Shown: one piece after another, positions 25,839-34,782 of the stretch
Numbering within the stretch: the stretch's first letter is position 1
How the letters are laid out: each line of letters opens with the position of its first letter
Assembly (NCBI RefSeq): GCF_007990775.1
Contig: NZ_BJXB01000003.1
Location: forward strand, 124,001 to 188,000
Length of the DNA: 64,000 bases
DNA from: Deinococcus cellulosilyticus NBRC 106333 = KACC 11606
Lineage (GTDB): Bacteria; Deinococcota; Deinococci; Deinococcales; Deinococcaceae
Direction of reading: 5' to 3'
Made by a program: the position numbers and the translations under genes
The notes under the pieces: generated by a model
What the model saw: the letters and a program-made list of their open reading frames with translations, nothing else
The model's database searches: none
Told to the model about the DNA's origin: nothing

Positions 25839-27488
25839 TTACTGGTGCAACCGGTCCAGCGCACGAATTCCCCACAGCAGAATGCCCACCGTCAGGCCCA
25901 CTGTCAGCAACGCCACCAGACCTGCCACAAAATACCCTTCACCTGAAGTCCAGTAAGCTGAGGTGTTTTGCAGGAACAGCATGGCTGCAGGCCGGGCCAT
26001 GATCACGGCCAGCAATGCCACATAAATCAGGCTGAACACCATGTACATGATGCCGCCTGGAGACATCGCAATTTCACTGGGGTTGTCTGCCTTGAACCTT
26101 GGAAAGGCTGCACCCAGACCCACCCCAAGTGCAGTGATCACCAGGGTGCTGCTGATGGCCACGATCCACAAAGAGGTTCCCATGACGCTCCCCAGTTTCA
26201 GGATGTTCACGGTTTGCCAGGCCAGCACCAGGGAAACCGCCAGCATCGGGACCAGGGCACCCAGGAACTTCCCCACCACCAGACGGGTGTAGGTGATGGG
26301 GGTCGTCTGCAGCAGCCAGAAGCCATACCCTTCCATGGACACCACTGGAAAAGCCATGCGGATGCCAATTCCGGCCACCAGAAATCCCTGGAAGACCAGT
26401 TGCAGAAAACCAATCACATTCCTGAACCGCTGGGCTGAAAGTGCCCCTTCCAGTGGAAAGGAACTCAGGGAGAACAGATACACCCCCACCAGGGCCACCA
26501 GCACCAGAAGCTGACTCCACTGGGTGGCATCCCGCATCATCAGGCGCAGGTCCTTGTAAAGGATGTGCCCGATGGAACCCATCGTCCCGTACAGCCTCTC
26601 TCCCCAGCTTGCGACCAGGACTTTCGGGTTGAGGGCACGACTTGTGCCTTCCAGTCCTCGAATCCAGCCTTCCCGGTAGGCCACAACAGCCATGAACCCG
26701 GCAAGCCACAGGGCCACCACACTGATCAGGCTGACCCCCAGAACAGCTGTGTTGAATTCTCCCTGTGAGGCATCCCACACGGCCCGGGCCGCCAGTGCAG
26801 GAGGCAAGAGGGTGTCCTCATTGCCCACGTACTGCGCAAGCAGGCGGTCAAACTGACCTGGATCGGTCACATTTAAGAGGGCCTCGGGTTTCAGGGCACG
26901 GATCATGTACACCAGACCTGCCGAGAGCAGCACCCCGAAACCTGTGGACACCTCCTTGACCCGCCCTGCCGGGGCCACACGCATCAGCACCACAGCAATC
27001 AGGCAACCCACCGCCACTGGCAGCATGTAAACAATCAGGATCAGCCACACGGCCAGCAGGTAATACCATGCTGGTGCATTGAAATAGGCCCCAATGCTCA
27101 AAATGGCAGGAATGGTGAGCAGGGCCGGAACACCCGCTGCACTCAGGAAAGTCTCCAGCAGTTTCAGCCCGAACACCCTCAGGGTGGAGATGGGCTGGGT
27201 CAACAGGAAATTCAGGTCATCGGACAGATACACCGTGCTGATGGCAGTGGTGATGCTGGTGAAAGTCACACCTGCAGCCAGAACCACCACACCCGCTTCC
27301 AGAAACCGTTTGGCAATGGAAAAGCCCAGTCCTTCACCGTAACGGTCCAGAAAGTCCAGGGCACGATGCACCCCAATCCATTCCCCAAAGACCATCCCCA
27401 GGCAGATCAGAACCACAACGGCATAACCGAAACGGTTGCCGGTGCGCACAGCATTCCACAACCCCTGCAGTTTAAGTTGCAGCAACAT
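25839..27488 (-). CDS. ABC-2-type transporter permease
   Basis: The membrane subunit of an ABC exporter, 549 aa with roughly 12 hydrophobic segments, among them FGYAVVVLICLGMVFGEWIG near the N-terminus and GLVALLTVGLTVGILLWGI at the end. It has the size and topology of two-domain ABC-2 permeases. No substrate-specific motif is recognisable. The ATG at 27488 lies inside the end of the ATPase gene (17-nt overlap), so the two are translationally coupled and form one transporter. A terminator follows. Confidence 0.8.
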   Translation of the reverse strand: MLLQLKLQGLWNAVRTGNRFGYAVVVLICLGMVFGEWIGVHRALDFLDRYGEGLGFSIAKRFLEAGVVVLAAGVTFTSITTAISTVYLSDDLNFLLTQPISTLRVFGLKLLETFLSAAGVPALLTIPAILSIGAYFNAPAWYYLLAVWLILIVYMLPVAVGCLIAVVLMRVAPAGRVKEVSTGFGVLLSAGLVYMIRALKPEALLNVTDPGQFDRLLAQYVGNEDTLLPPALAARAVWDASQGEFNTAVLGVSLISVVALWLAGFMAVVAYREGWIRGLEGTSRALNPKVLVASWGERLYGTMGSIGHILYKDLRLMMRDATQWSQLLVLVALVGVYLFSLSSFPLEGALSAQRFRNVIGFLQLVFQGFLVAGIGIRMAFPVVSMEGYGFWLLQTTPITYTRLVVGKFLGALVPMLAVSLVLAWQTVNILKLGSVMGTSLWIVAISSTLVITALGVGLGAAFPRFKADNPSEIAMSPGGIMYMVFSLIYVALLAVIMARPAAMLFLQNTSAYWTSGEGYFVAGLVALLTVGLTVGILLWGIRALDRLHQ

Positions 27489-28206
27489 GCTGGGCCTCTT
27501 CTTCCAGCAGTTTGAAGAACACCTCTTCGAGGTCGCCTCCATGGGTCTGGTTCTTCAATTCCTCCATGTTGCCCAGAGCCCTGAGCTGGCCCTTGTGCAG
27601 AACAGCAATTTTTTCGCTGATGGTTTCTGCAAGCGGCATGCTGTGGGTGGTCAGCAGCACCGTGTTTCCTTTGCGGGCATGTTCCTGCAGCAGTTCACGC
27701 ACCTGCTTGGCCGCTTTGGGGTCCAGGCCCACCATCGGCTCATCCACCACCAGCACAGGAGGCTCAGGCAGCATGGCTGCAATCACTGTGAGCTTCTGCT
27801 TCATGCCGTGGGAGTAGGTTTCGATCAGTGAATTCCCGAAGTCCTCCAGACTGAAAAACTGCAGCCAGTTCTCGATTTTGGAAGTGACCTCTCCCAGATT
27901 GTGCACGCCTGCAATGAAACGCAGCAGTTCACGGGCACTGAGTTTGCCATACAGGTAAGGGCGATCCGGGATGTACCCGATCAGCTTCTTGGCCTTGAGG
28001 GGCTCTTTCCAGACATCAATCCCCTGCACCTTCACCTGCCCGGCACTGGGCCTGGTCAGGCCCACAATGGCCCGGATGGTGGTGGTTTTGCCTGCCCCGT
28101 TGGGACCAAGCAGTGAAGTCACCACCCCCGGATTCATGGTGAGGGAGAGGGGCTTGACAGCTTGATACGCACCGTAGGTTTTGGAGTACTGTATCAACTC
28201 GATCAT
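27472..28206 (-). CDS. ABC transporter ATP-binding protein
   Basis: The 244-aa ATPase partner of the ABC-2 permease. It has Walker A LLGPNGAGKTTT, the Q-loop region IGYIPDRPYLYG, a signature-like YSHGMKQKL in place of LSGGQ, Walker B VLVVDEPMVGLD and the switch His in LLTTHS. The degenerate signature is common in this exporter group. The ATG at 28206 is preceded by TACACT 7 nt upstream, indicating a leaderless message. Confidence 0.9.
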   Translation of the reverse strand: MIELIQYSKTYGAYQAVKPLSLTMNPGVVTSLLGPNGAGKTTTIRAIVGLTRPSAGQVKVQGIDVWKEPLKAKKLIGYIPDRPYLYGKLSARELLRFIAGVHNLGEVTSKIENWLQFFSLEDFGNSLIETYSHGMKQKLTVIAAMLPEPPVLVVDEPMVGLDPKAAKQVRELLQEHARKGNTVLLTTHSMPLAETISEKIAVLHKGQLRALGNMEELKNQTHGGDLEEVFFKLLEEEAQHVAAT

Positions 28207-28213
28207 TGGATTC

Positions 28214-28219
28214 AGTGTA
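28214..28219 (-). promoter_or_regulatory. Leaderless -10 box of ABC operon
   Basis: TACACT on the minus strand, 7 nt before the ATG at 28206. Confidence 0.5.
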
Positions 28220-28260
28220 AAGGTTTGGGACTGTCATAAATATTGCCAGGGAAGGAATCA

Positions 28261-28418
28261 GCGGTCAGCAGTCAGCCGTCAGCAGAAGATGCAAAGGCAA
28301 AAGTTTGATCAGGTCTTGCTGGATGCAAAGGTTTTCAGACTTTTAGGACTGCCTCCTGATTCAGGAGATATCTTTGAATGATGCTTTTGAGCTGATGGCT
28401 GACTGCTGATCGCTGAAA
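28261..28418. repeat. Inverted pair of 7-bp tandem repeats (GCAGTCA / GCTGACT)
   Basis: Left arm 28261-28288 is GCGGTCA, GCAGTCA, GCCGTCA, GCAGAAG; right arm 28391-28418 is GCTGATG, GCTGACT, GCTGATC, GCTGAAA. The arms pair over about 24 bp, and the differences would still form G-U pairs in RNA. The 100 bp between them contain no gene. The right arm ends 9 bp before the -10 box of the next gene. Confidence 0.8.
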
Positions 28419-28426
28419 GCTTGTTT

Positions 28427-28432
28427 TATACT
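28427..28432 (+). promoter_or_regulatory. Leaderless -10 box of debranching-enzyme gene
   Basis: TATACT ends 6 nt before the ATG at 28439. The position of a -35 box would fall inside the heptad repeat arm. Confidence 0.55.
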
Positions 28433-28438
28433 CTCCCT

Positions 28439-30403
28439 ATGTTGCCCGAATTCAAAATCACCCATGAAGCTGCCCGCAGCCTGACGCAGGAGTTCCTGCT
28501 CACGGATGGTCTGGGAGGCTTTCACATGATGACCCCTGCCGGTGTGCCCACCCGCAAATACCATGGTCTGGCCCACAGCCACAATCCACCTGTGGAACGG
28601 GACCTGCCCTGGATCATGCCTCTGGAAACCCTGAAGGTGGGGAGCCAGCAAGCTTCCCTGTACACCTTTGAGATGACCCCGGGTTATTTTGTGGGCAGGG
28701 GACGGGATTTTCTGATGGAATGCAATTTGGAAGCGCTTCAACCCACCCAGGTGTATCAGGCGTGTGGGGTGACCGTGCAGAAAACCACCGTCATGCCCCG
28801 GCACAGTGGGACCCTGGTCTACCTGTACGAAGTGACCACCCCCCACGAAACAGAATTGATCCTGGAAGGTCTTTTCTCAGACCGGGACATGCACGGAACC
28901 CGTGCAAAATTGCCTGCTCTGGAGTTCAATTCAGAGCATGGAGTCATCCAGACCCAATACGGAAATGGGCGCGGCGTGCAGGTGCGTCTACAGGCAGACA
29001 CTTTTGATGAACTGCCTCTTGCGCCCATCCCGCAACAGCTCTTCTACCGGGTGGAGTGCGAAAGGGGAGAGCCTTGTGAAGACATTGCAGCCCGCACCGG
29101 CCTTTACCACCTGAAATTTACCCCTGGACACCACCGTTTTGCACTCACCGTTTCCGCAACAGGCTGGAACCAGGACCCCTGGGAGGCCGCAGAAGCTGAG
29201 AAGGCCCGGAAAACCTATCTGGTCCAGCAGGCTTTCGAGGCCACAGGGGTGCAGGATGCAACAGTTGCGACGCTTGCCCTGGCTGCAGATGCATTTCTGG
29301 TGCACCGCCAGACTGTGGAGTCCATGAGCGTGATTGCAGGCTATCCCTGGTTCGCAGACTGGGGTCGGGATTCCATGATTTCCCTCTCAGGCCTGACCCT
29401 TCCCACCGGGCGCTTTGAGGATGCAAAGGGCATCCTGACCACCTTCCTGAAATACCAGAGAAGAGGACTGGTTCCCAACAACTTCTGGGACGATGGCAAA
29501 GGCGCAGGATACAACACTGTGGATGGGGCCCTGTGGCTGTTTGTGGCACTGGATCGCTACCTGGAAGCCACACAGGACTTTGATTTTGCCAGGGAACAGT
29601 TTCCTGTTCTGCAGGAGATCATCCACCACCACATTGAAGGAACAGATTTCAACATCGGTGTGGACCCAGAAGATGGCCTGCTCAGTGCTGGAGAAAAGGG
29701 GGTGCAACTCACCTGGATGGACGTGAAGATCCGGGACTGGGTGGTCACCCCCAGGCATGGCAAGGCCATCGAGATCTGTGCCTTGTGGCTCAATGCCCTG
29801 CAGATTTTCCTGCAGATCAGCAAAAAACTGCAGGTGAACGACGATTTTATGGGGCGCTGTGAACACCTGCTCCAGCAGGGTCAAAGTTCTTTTGATCGCT
29901 TCTGGAACCCTGAAAAAGGATATTTTTACGACTACATCACTCCAGAAGGCCACCTGGACGACGCCATCCGGCCCAATGCCCTGATTGCCCTGGCCCTGCC
30001 CCATACCCCTTCCACGCCTGAACAGCGAAAAGCCGCTTTGAAAACAGCTGCAGAATTGCTGGTGACTCCGGTGGGCACCTACTCCCTGGCCCCCAATGAC
30101 AAAGAGTTCAAACCCAGTTTCACAGGTTCGCAACTGGTCCGGGATGCTGCCTACCACCAGGGCACCATCTGGGCGTGGCCTCTGGGCAGTTATCTGGAGC
30201 TGCTCTGGAAGGAAACCGGAGACAGAACCCTGCTCAATCAGGCGATGCGTGGTCTGAAAAACCACCTGCTGGATGGTGGGCTGGGTTCTGTTGCAGAAGT
30301 CCTGGAAGCCAAAAACATGACCACCAAAGGCTGTCCTTTCCAGGCCTGGAGTGTCAGTGAGTTTTTAAGGGTTTATGCCATGGTGAACGGCTCAGGCAAG
30401 TAA
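28439..30403 (+). CDS. Amylo-alpha-1,6-glucosidase / glycogen debranching-type glycosidase
   Basis: A 654-aa glycoside hydrolase acting on alpha-1,6 branches or related alpha-glucans. The N-terminal domain has LTDGLGGFHMMTPAGVPTRK and YHGL, typical of the bacterial GDE N-domain. From about residue 290 the C-terminal (alpha/alpha)6 domain shows PWFADWGRDSMISLSGLTLP, PNNFWDDG, NTVDGALWLFVAL and LSAGEKGVQLTWMDVKIRDW, with Asp/Glu in the expected catalytic positions. It has no signal peptide, so glycogen or imported oligosaccharides are likely substrates. The frame end overlaps the convergent next gene by 12 nt. Confidence 0.85.
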   Translation: MLPEFKITHEAARSLTQEFLLTDGLGGFHMMTPAGVPTRKYHGLAHSHNPPVERDLPWIMPLETLKVGSQQASLYTFEMTPGYFVGRGRDFLMECNLEALQPTQVYQACGVTVQKTTVMPRHSGTLVYLYEVTTPHETELILEGLFSDRDMHGTRAKLPALEFNSEHGVIQTQYGNGRGVQVRLQADTFDELPLAPIPQQLFYRVECERGEPCEDIAARTGLYHLKFTPGHHRFALTVSATGWNQDPWEAAEAEKARKTYLVQQAFEATGVQDATVATLALAADAFLVHRQTVESMSVIAGYPWFADWGRDSMISLSGLTLPTGRFEDAKGILTTFLKYQRRGLVPNNFWDDGKGAGYNTVDGALWLFVALDRYLEATQDFDFAREQFPVLQEIIHHHIEGTDFNIGVDPEDGLLSAGEKGVQLTWMDVKIRDWVVTPRHGKAIEICALWLNALQIFLQISKKLQVNDDFMGRCEHLLQQGQSSFDRFWNPEKGYFYDYITPEGHLDDAIRPNALIALALPHTPSTPEQRKAALKTAAELLVTPVGTYSLAPNDKEFKPSFTGSQLVRDAAYHQGTIWAWPLGSYLELLWKETGDRTLLNQAMRGLKNHLLDGGLGSVAEVLEAKNMTTKGCPFQAWSVSEFLRVYAMVNGSGK

Positions 30404-31189
30404 GAGCAACCCCTCTCTGGCCCAGGCCTGTACTTGCTCCTGGTGGTTTTCTGTACCGATCAGGAGCAAGGCCGAAAAGAACCCTCGAAGGTTCAATCTT
30501 GAAGCGGCCCACTCAGGAGACATGAACCACTGCTCTGGCACCAGGGAGAGTTGAGCCCCCATTCTGTGTTCCACAACAAAGTCATCCATGCGGGTGATGG
30601 CAGAAAAGGCTGCACGTGCCAGCCTTTTTTCTTCATTGTAGAGGTACACCTGATCCATTGCAGCGAGATCCAGTACGGTTTCCAGAATTTGCTCCAGCTG
30701 CTCTGGAAGGGTCAGAGGATGATCTGCGAAAGCCATCAGGGCGTCTGCGCCGTGGGCCACTGCATGGGCCCAGCCTTTTTCTGGCAGGTATCCCCTCAGG
30801 TCGCATTCTTCAGAAAGGTAATGCAGGGTTTTCTCAAAGGCTGCGTTGCGTTCAGCCTCATTCAAGAAGGGCTTTCTGGCATCCAGTGCCACCACTTCTG
30901 AGAGGATCAATGCACTGAAAGACCTGAGGAACACCGAATCATGCCCGCTGGTTCCCAGACCCAGGCGCAGGTTTTCGCCTGCCCAGGTCAGCATGTTGCT
31001 CAGTTCTGCAGGACTGTAAAGTTCCCTTTCAATCCAGGCAGACAGGGTGAAGTACCCCACCGTGTCCCTCAGAAAAGGATCGGTGGAGGAGAGGAAACCC
31101 AGCAATTCACGGGTGGCCTCCTGCAGAGAGATTCCGTGTGGAAGCTGGTGATCCTGATCGATGACGTGTTGCCACTGGTCGCGGTTCAT
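30392..31189 (-). CDS. DUF2785-like helical protein
   Basis: A 265-aa soluble helical protein. Segments such as FLRDTVGYFTLSAWIERELYS, FLRSFSALILSEVVAL and the GWAHAVAHGADALMAFADHP block are characteristic of DUF2785, whose function is unknown. The regular helical pairs suggest a HEAT-like stack. The ATG at 31189 has TACCTT 6 nt upstream, compatible with a leaderless start; longer frames upstream lack support. Tail-to-tail with the glucosidase gene, overlapping by 12 nt. Confidence 0.65.
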   Translation of the reverse strand: MNRDQWQHVIDQDHQLPHGISLQEATRELLGFLSSTDPFLRDTVGYFTLSAWIERELYSPAELSNMLTWAGENLRLGLGTSGHDSVFLRSFSALILSEVVALDARKPFLNEAERNAAFEKTLHYLSEECDLRGYLPEKGWAHAVAHGADALMAFADHPLTLPEQLEQILETVLDLAAMDQVYLYNEEKRLARAAFSAITRMDDFVVEHRMGAQLSLVPEQWFMSPEWAASRLNLRGFFSALLLIGTENHQEQVQAWAREGLLLLA

Positions 31190-31291
31190 ACGGGTAAGGT
31201 ACCAGAATCCTGATTGACCAGGGGATATGTTTCTGGAGGTCCAGGAGAGAGCATGGAAGCCTCCTGCTGGTTGCTTCATACTGGATGCCAG

Positions 31292-31855
31292 ATGAAAAAG
31301 AAATGTTTTGACCACCGCAACTGGCACCGTACCACCTCCGATGAACAGCACATTTACAACCTTCTGGATGGAATTCTGGTCGATTATCTTGCTGGGGAGG
31401 TCACCAAACCCCTGGTGGTGTCTTCCTGTGGAGTTCAGATGACGGTGCTGGATTCCTTTCACCGCTGGATTCACTGGGCTCCAACGGGAGCGCATCACGC
31501 CCTGACGGTTCAGCTGGATGCCCAGGACAGACCCATCCAGTTCTACATCGACATCAACCATTCCAATGCTGTTTCAGAAGATGGCCTTCCTTATGGCATG
31601 GACCTGTACCTGGATGTGGTTGCACTGACGGAAGGCTGGCAGGTGAAAACCGCTGAGATCATCGATGGGGATGAGCTGGAAGAGGCCATCAGCCAGGGAC
31701 GGGTTTCCCCTGAGCTTGCTGAATTTGCCTGGATGCAGGCCCGAAACGTTCATGCATTGCTCTTGAATCAGGCGTTTGAAGATCTTCTGGTGGTGCAGAA
31801 GCATCTGAAGGATCATCCGAGACGTGTTTTCTGGGAGGCCACTCCGACGGCTTGA
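31292..31855 (+). CDS. DUF402-family protein
   Basis: A 187-aa protein of the DUF402 superfamily. The core HHALTVQLDAQDRPIQFYID, YLDVVALTEGWQVKTAEIID and GDELEEAISQGRVSPE follow the family pattern of acidic residues that bind metal in nucleoside di/triphosphatases and in the RNA-cleaving FAU-1 relatives. The N-terminus is basic and Cys-containing. The ATG at 31292 is chosen because the conserved region begins soon after it and a -10-like CATACT sits 9 nt upstream. Biochemical role here is unknown. Confidence 0.65.
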   Translation: MKKKCFDHRNWHRTTSDEQHIYNLLDGILVDYLAGEVTKPLVVSSCGVQMTVLDSFHRWIHWAPTGAHHALTVQLDAQDRPIQFYIDINHSNAVSEDGLPYGMDLYLDVVALTEGWQVKTAEIIDGDELEEAISQGRVSPELAEFAWMQARNVHALLLNQAFEDLLVVQKHLKDHPRRVFWEATPTA

Positions 31856-31864
31856 ACAAAAGAT

Positions 31865-31887
31865 AAAGCCCAGCCTGGCTGGGCTTT
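31865..31887. terminator. Bidirectional terminator between convergent genes
   Basis: AAAGCCCAGCC and GGCTGGGCTTT form a perfect 11-bp stem with a 1-nt centre, with A and T runs at the two sides. It separates the DUF402 gene from azoR. Confidence 0.8.
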
Positions 31888-31900
31888 CCGGGTTCAATGT

Positions 31901-32527
31901 TCAAACGCTGGTCAGTTGTCCTTCACGGGTCAGAGTTTCAATGTCCTTGCGGGCTGCAGCCAGATTCTCTTGCTGGGCTTCTGGGGTGTAGCCGTGGTGC
32001 CGGATGAAGGTCACGTCGGTGATGCCGATGAAGTTCAGCACGGTTTTGATGTAAGGGGTGTGGTGGTCCAGACTCTTGAAGGGTTCTTGACTGAAATCGG
32101 AGCCGCTCGCGGTGATGACGTAGGCCTGTTTCCCTTTGACCAGACCTTCCGGACCACTGGAGGTGAATCGGGCTGTGCGTCCCATGCGAATCACCTGGTC
32201 CAGATACGCCTTGAAGCTTGCGGGAACACTGAAGTTGTAGATGGGCACCCCGAAAACCAGCACATCGGCGGCCATGAGTTCATCGATCAGCAGATCAGAG
32301 ACGGTCAGGGCAGACTGTTCCTGGGCTGTGGGAGGCGTGCTGGGATTGAACACCGCAGAAATCCACTGCTGGTCAATGAAAGGCAGGGGGGTGGTGTTCA
32401 GGTCCCGGTAGGTCACGGTGTCCTGGGGGGTGAGTTTCAGCCAGGTTTCCACGAATTCGCGGGTGAGCTGACGGGAGTAGGAGCCAGTGGTGCGTGCGCT
32501 GGAATCCAGATGCAGGATGTGTGCCAT
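31901..32527 (-). CDS. azoR: FMN-dependent NADH-azoreductase
   Basis: A flavodoxin-like quinone/azo reductase of 208 aa. It starts HILHLDSSARTTGSYSRQL, the FMN phosphate-binding segment, and continues with VFGVPIYNFSVPASFKAYLD and RFTSSGPEGLVKGK, all AzoR hallmarks. The enzyme reduces quinones by two electrons at the expense of NADH. The ATG at 32527 follows AAGGAG. It is divergent from an HxlR-type regulator, with a pair of operator palindromes next to the azoR -35 box, so regulation by that protein is likely. Confidence 0.92.
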   Translation of the reverse strand: MAHILHLDSSARTTGSYSRQLTREFVETWLKLTPQDTVTYRDLNTTPLPFIDQQWISAVFNPSTPPTAQEQSALTVSDLLIDELMAADVLVFGVPIYNFSVPASFKAYLDQVIRMGRTARFTSSGPEGLVKGKQAYVITASGSDFSQEPFKSLDHHTPYIKTVLNFIGITDVTFIRHHGYTPEAQQENLAAARKDIETLTREGQLTSV

Positions 32528-32662
32528 GGTGTTTCTCCTTGAGAAATGAGAAGGCTCGCATCAGGATGGCCTGATGCCTGTGAAAGCAGAATTTTGCATG
32601 GGGAAGTGGAGACAGGGGACCCTCGTGGACTGTGTCCAGAAGGTGCACTGCTGCCTGTTCTG

Positions 32663-32691
32663 GTTATAAATCACATGATATGTTTTGTGAA
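32663..32691 (-). promoter_or_regulatory. azoR promoter
   Basis: Minus strand: TTCACA (32686-32691), 17-nt spacer, TATAAC (32663-32668). The two palindromic operators begin 1 bp upstream of the -35 box. Confidence 0.65.
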
Positions 32692-32692
32692 G

Positions 32693-32729
32693 TACTTACC
32701 AAAAAGTAAGGTACTTACTAAAAAGTAAG
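32693..32729. promoter_or_regulatory. Tandem HxlR/YodB-type operators
   Basis: TACTTACCAAAAAGTAAG (32693-32710) and TACTTACTAAAAAGTAAG (32712-32729) are nearly identical inverted repeats one base apart, with CTTAC and GTAAG half sites. They lie between divergent azoR and the hxlR-type gene and resemble the TACT-N7-AGTA sites of YodB. Confidence 0.75.
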
Positions 32730-32754
32730 CCCCTTTTGACCTGATGGAGGTTTC

Positions 32755-33150
32755 ATGACAAAACGCATGACAGACCAGACCCACATTTGCCCCACAGGAT
32801 TCACCCTCAAAGTCATTGGGGGACGCTGGAAGGTGCCCATCCTGTACCTGCTCTTTGCACGCCCTCACCGTTTTGCGGAATTGCGCAGAGGACTCAGCGG
32901 AGTCACCGAGAAAATGCTCACCCAGCAACTCAGAGAACTGGAAGAAGATGGGGTGGTCCAGCGCAGGGTTTACGATCAGGTGCCTCCAAAAGTGGAGTAT
33001 TCCCTGACAGGGTATGGAGAAACCCTGAAACCCGTGATCATGGCCATCAGCAGCTGGGGGGTGGAGCATGGTCCGGGGATGGAAGGTGATCCAGAGGGCA
33101 CATTTTGTGGCCCCAGACCCTCTGAAGTTGATGCACCCCTCAAGGGATGA
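32755..33150 (+). CDS. HxlR-family transcriptional regulator (YodB-like)
   Basis: A 131-aa winged-helix regulator. The N-terminal ICPTGFTLKVIGGRWKVPIL contains the conserved cysteine (Cys12) used as a redox or electrophile sensor in YodB/CatR. RFAELRRGLSGVTEKMLTQQ is the recognition region, followed by LEEDGVVQRRVYDQVPPKVE and YSLTGYGETL. By analogy with B. subtilis YodB and azoR1 it should repress the divergent azoreductase until quinones or thiol-reactive compounds appear. The start ATG follows GGAGG. Confidence 0.9.
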   Translation: MTKRMTDQTHICPTGFTLKVIGGRWKVPILYLLFARPHRFAELRRGLSGVTEKMLTQQLRELEEDGVVQRRVYDQVPPKVEYSLTGYGETLKPVIMAISSWGVEHGPGMEGDPEGTFCGPRPSEVDAPLKG

Positions 33151-33287
33151 TCGAACACACAAATCCACCCATGTTTTTGCACAGAATGCAAGGATGTTTG
33201 TCTAGATTTTTGACGTGCTGAAAGACAGATCTGTTCATTAAACCCGGTCCATTTTTCAGGGGCCACTCAGCATTGAAACCCCAGATA

Positions 33288-33296
33288 TGGTACAAT
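33288..33296 (+). promoter_or_regulatory. Extended -10 promoter of carD
   Basis: TGGTACAAT, an extended -10 element, lies 88 nt before the carD start. The same TGGTACAATC string precedes the bL25-like gene. The remaining intergenic DNA from 33151 shows no other signal. Confidence 0.55.
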
Positions 33297-33383
33297 CGGT
33301 ATTTGTGCTATCTGCTGATTTTGGCGGAAATCGACGCTCGATTTTTGACAGGTCCATGGCACATGTAAAGGAGTCTTTTCAAC

Positions 33384-33884
33384 ATGCCTATCAGCTTAAA
33401 TGTCGGTGACAACGTGGTTTACCCCAGCCATGGCGCGGGAACCATCATGGGGCTCAGCGAACTCGAAGTCATGGGAAGAACCCAGAACTACTTTGAGATT
33501 GAACTCCTCAAAACTGGCATGCAAGTTCGTGTTCCTGTCGACCATGCAGAACGCCTCGGACTCAGGCGCATCACCCCTGTCGACGAGATTCCGAGACTGC
33601 TCGGACAGCTGGTCCTTCCGGATATGGACTTACCTGCAGCATGGACCCCACGCCACCGTCGGGAACAGACCATCATGCAAGAAGGAAACATCTACACCAT
33701 CGCCCACCTGGTCGGCACCCTGCACCGCCGTGCTCAACTGCGCAGCCTTGCAGTCACCGAACGGGCGATCTATGAAGAGGCCAAGCACATTCTGGTGACA
33801 GAAGTGATGGTCGCCCTGCACCTCAGCTTTGAGGATGCCAAGGCCAAACTGGAACACACTCTGGATCACACGGTGATGGCTTAA
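33384..33884 (+). CDS. carD: CarD-family transcription regulator
   Basis: An RNA polymerase-binding regulator of 166 aa. The N-terminal Tudor-like domain (ISLNVGDNVVYPSHGAG, GLSELEV) contacts the beta subunit; the helical C-terminal domain includes the Trp-containing LPAAWTPRHRREQT, where CarD wedges into the promoter bubble, then RAQLRSLAVTERAIYEEAKH. Length and motifs match Thermus/Mycobacterium CarD. It starts at an ATG behind AAAGGAG and is followed 1 nt later by rsmA, so the two are co-transcribed. Confidence 0.93.
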   Translation: MPISLNVGDNVVYPSHGAGTIMGLSELEVMGRTQNYFEIELLKTGMQVRVPVDHAERLGLRRITPVDEIPRLLGQLVLPDMDLPAAWTPRHRREQTIMQEGNIYTIAHLVGTLHRRAQLRSLAVTERAIYEEAKHILVTEVMVALHLSFEDAKAKLEHTLDHTVMA

Positions 33885-33885
33885 C

Positions 33886-34695
33886 GTGGAAGCACCCCTT
33901 TACTCCCCCAAAGTCGTGCATGACCTTTTAGAGCGTTACGGCATGCGTCCGACCAAGGCCTTTGGACAGAACTTCCTGATTGACGGCAACATCCTGCGCA
34001 TGATTGTGCAGGCTGGAGAACCTGCAGGAACGGTGTTCGAGGTGGGGCCGGGTTTAGGGGTGCTCACACGGGAGCTCGCAGCAAGCGGATTGAAGGTCAT
34101 CACCCTGGAAAAAGACGAGCGTCTCAGGCCCGTGCTGGAGGAAACCCTGGCCGGGCTTGAAAACGTGCAGGTGGTGTGGGGCGATGCCCTTGAATACCCC
34201 TGGCAGGATGTTCCAGAAGGCAGCGTGCTGATTGCCAACCTGCCGTATTACATTTCCACGGCCATCCTCACCCGCATTTTTGAGAGTGGTCGTTTCAAAA
34301 GGGCCACCTTTCTGGTTCAGAAAGAAGTTGCCCAGCGTCTGGTTGCCCCCCCGGGAACCGACCAGTACGGCTTTTTGAGTGCCTTAACGGCACTGCATGG
34401 CAAGGCCAGAATTGTCAAGGACGTGCCCAAAGGCGCGTTTTATCCTGCCCCCGATGTCACCTCCAGCGTGGTGCGTGTGGACCTGTCGGGACAAAAGCCA
34501 CCTCGCAGCCTGCTACGTTTACTGGAAGCCGGACTGGCACATCGCAGGAAAACCCTCAGAAACAACCTTCAGAGCGCAGGATACCCTGTTCAGAAGATTG
34601 ATGAGGTTCTGGCAGCTCTGGGCATCAGCCCGACCATTCGCGCGGAGGCCCTTTCTTACGCGCACTGGCAGGGCCTGCACGAAGCCCTGGCCTGA
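33886..34695 (+). CDS. rsmA: 16S rRNA (adenine1518-N6/adenine1519-N6)-dimethyltransferase
   Basis: KsgA/RsmA dimethylates two adjacent adenines in the 3' hairpin of 16S rRNA. The 269-aa product has the SAM-binding FEVGPGLGVLTRELA, ITLEKDERL and the catalytic NLPYYIS motif. AFGQNFLIDGNILRMI at the N-terminus and RRKTLRNNLQSAGY in the C-terminal domain are diagnostic. It starts at GTG 33886, directly after carD. Confidence 0.95.
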   Translation: MEAPLYSPKVVHDLLERYGMRPTKAFGQNFLIDGNILRMIVQAGEPAGTVFEVGPGLGVLTRELAASGLKVITLEKDERLRPVLEETLAGLENVQVVWGDALEYPWQDVPEGSVLIANLPYYISTAILTRIFESGRFKRATFLVQKEVAQRLVAPPGTDQYGFLSALTALHGKARIVKDVPKGAFYPAPDVTSSVVRVDLSGQKPPRSLLRLLEAGLAHRRKTLRNNLQSAGYPVQKIDEVLAALGISPTIRAEALSYAHWQGLHEALA

Positions 34696-34736
34696 ACAAG
34701 GGTCAGGATTCGCTGACGGATTTTCCCGCTGAGCCA

Positions 34737-34745
34737 TGCTAAAAT
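34737..34745 (+). promoter_or_regulatory. Extended -10 promoter of pfkB-type gene
   Basis: TGCTAAAAT gives an extended -10 element 37 nt before the GTG start at 34783; no -35 box is evident. Confidence 0.5.
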
Positions 34746-34782
34746 TTCCCTGATAAACAAGACACACTTTTTGGAGGAAGCT

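Noticed and set aside
30541..31200. Open frames on the plus strand across the DUF2785 gene
   Set aside because: No start context or motif; the minus-strand frame has a coherent protein family pattern.
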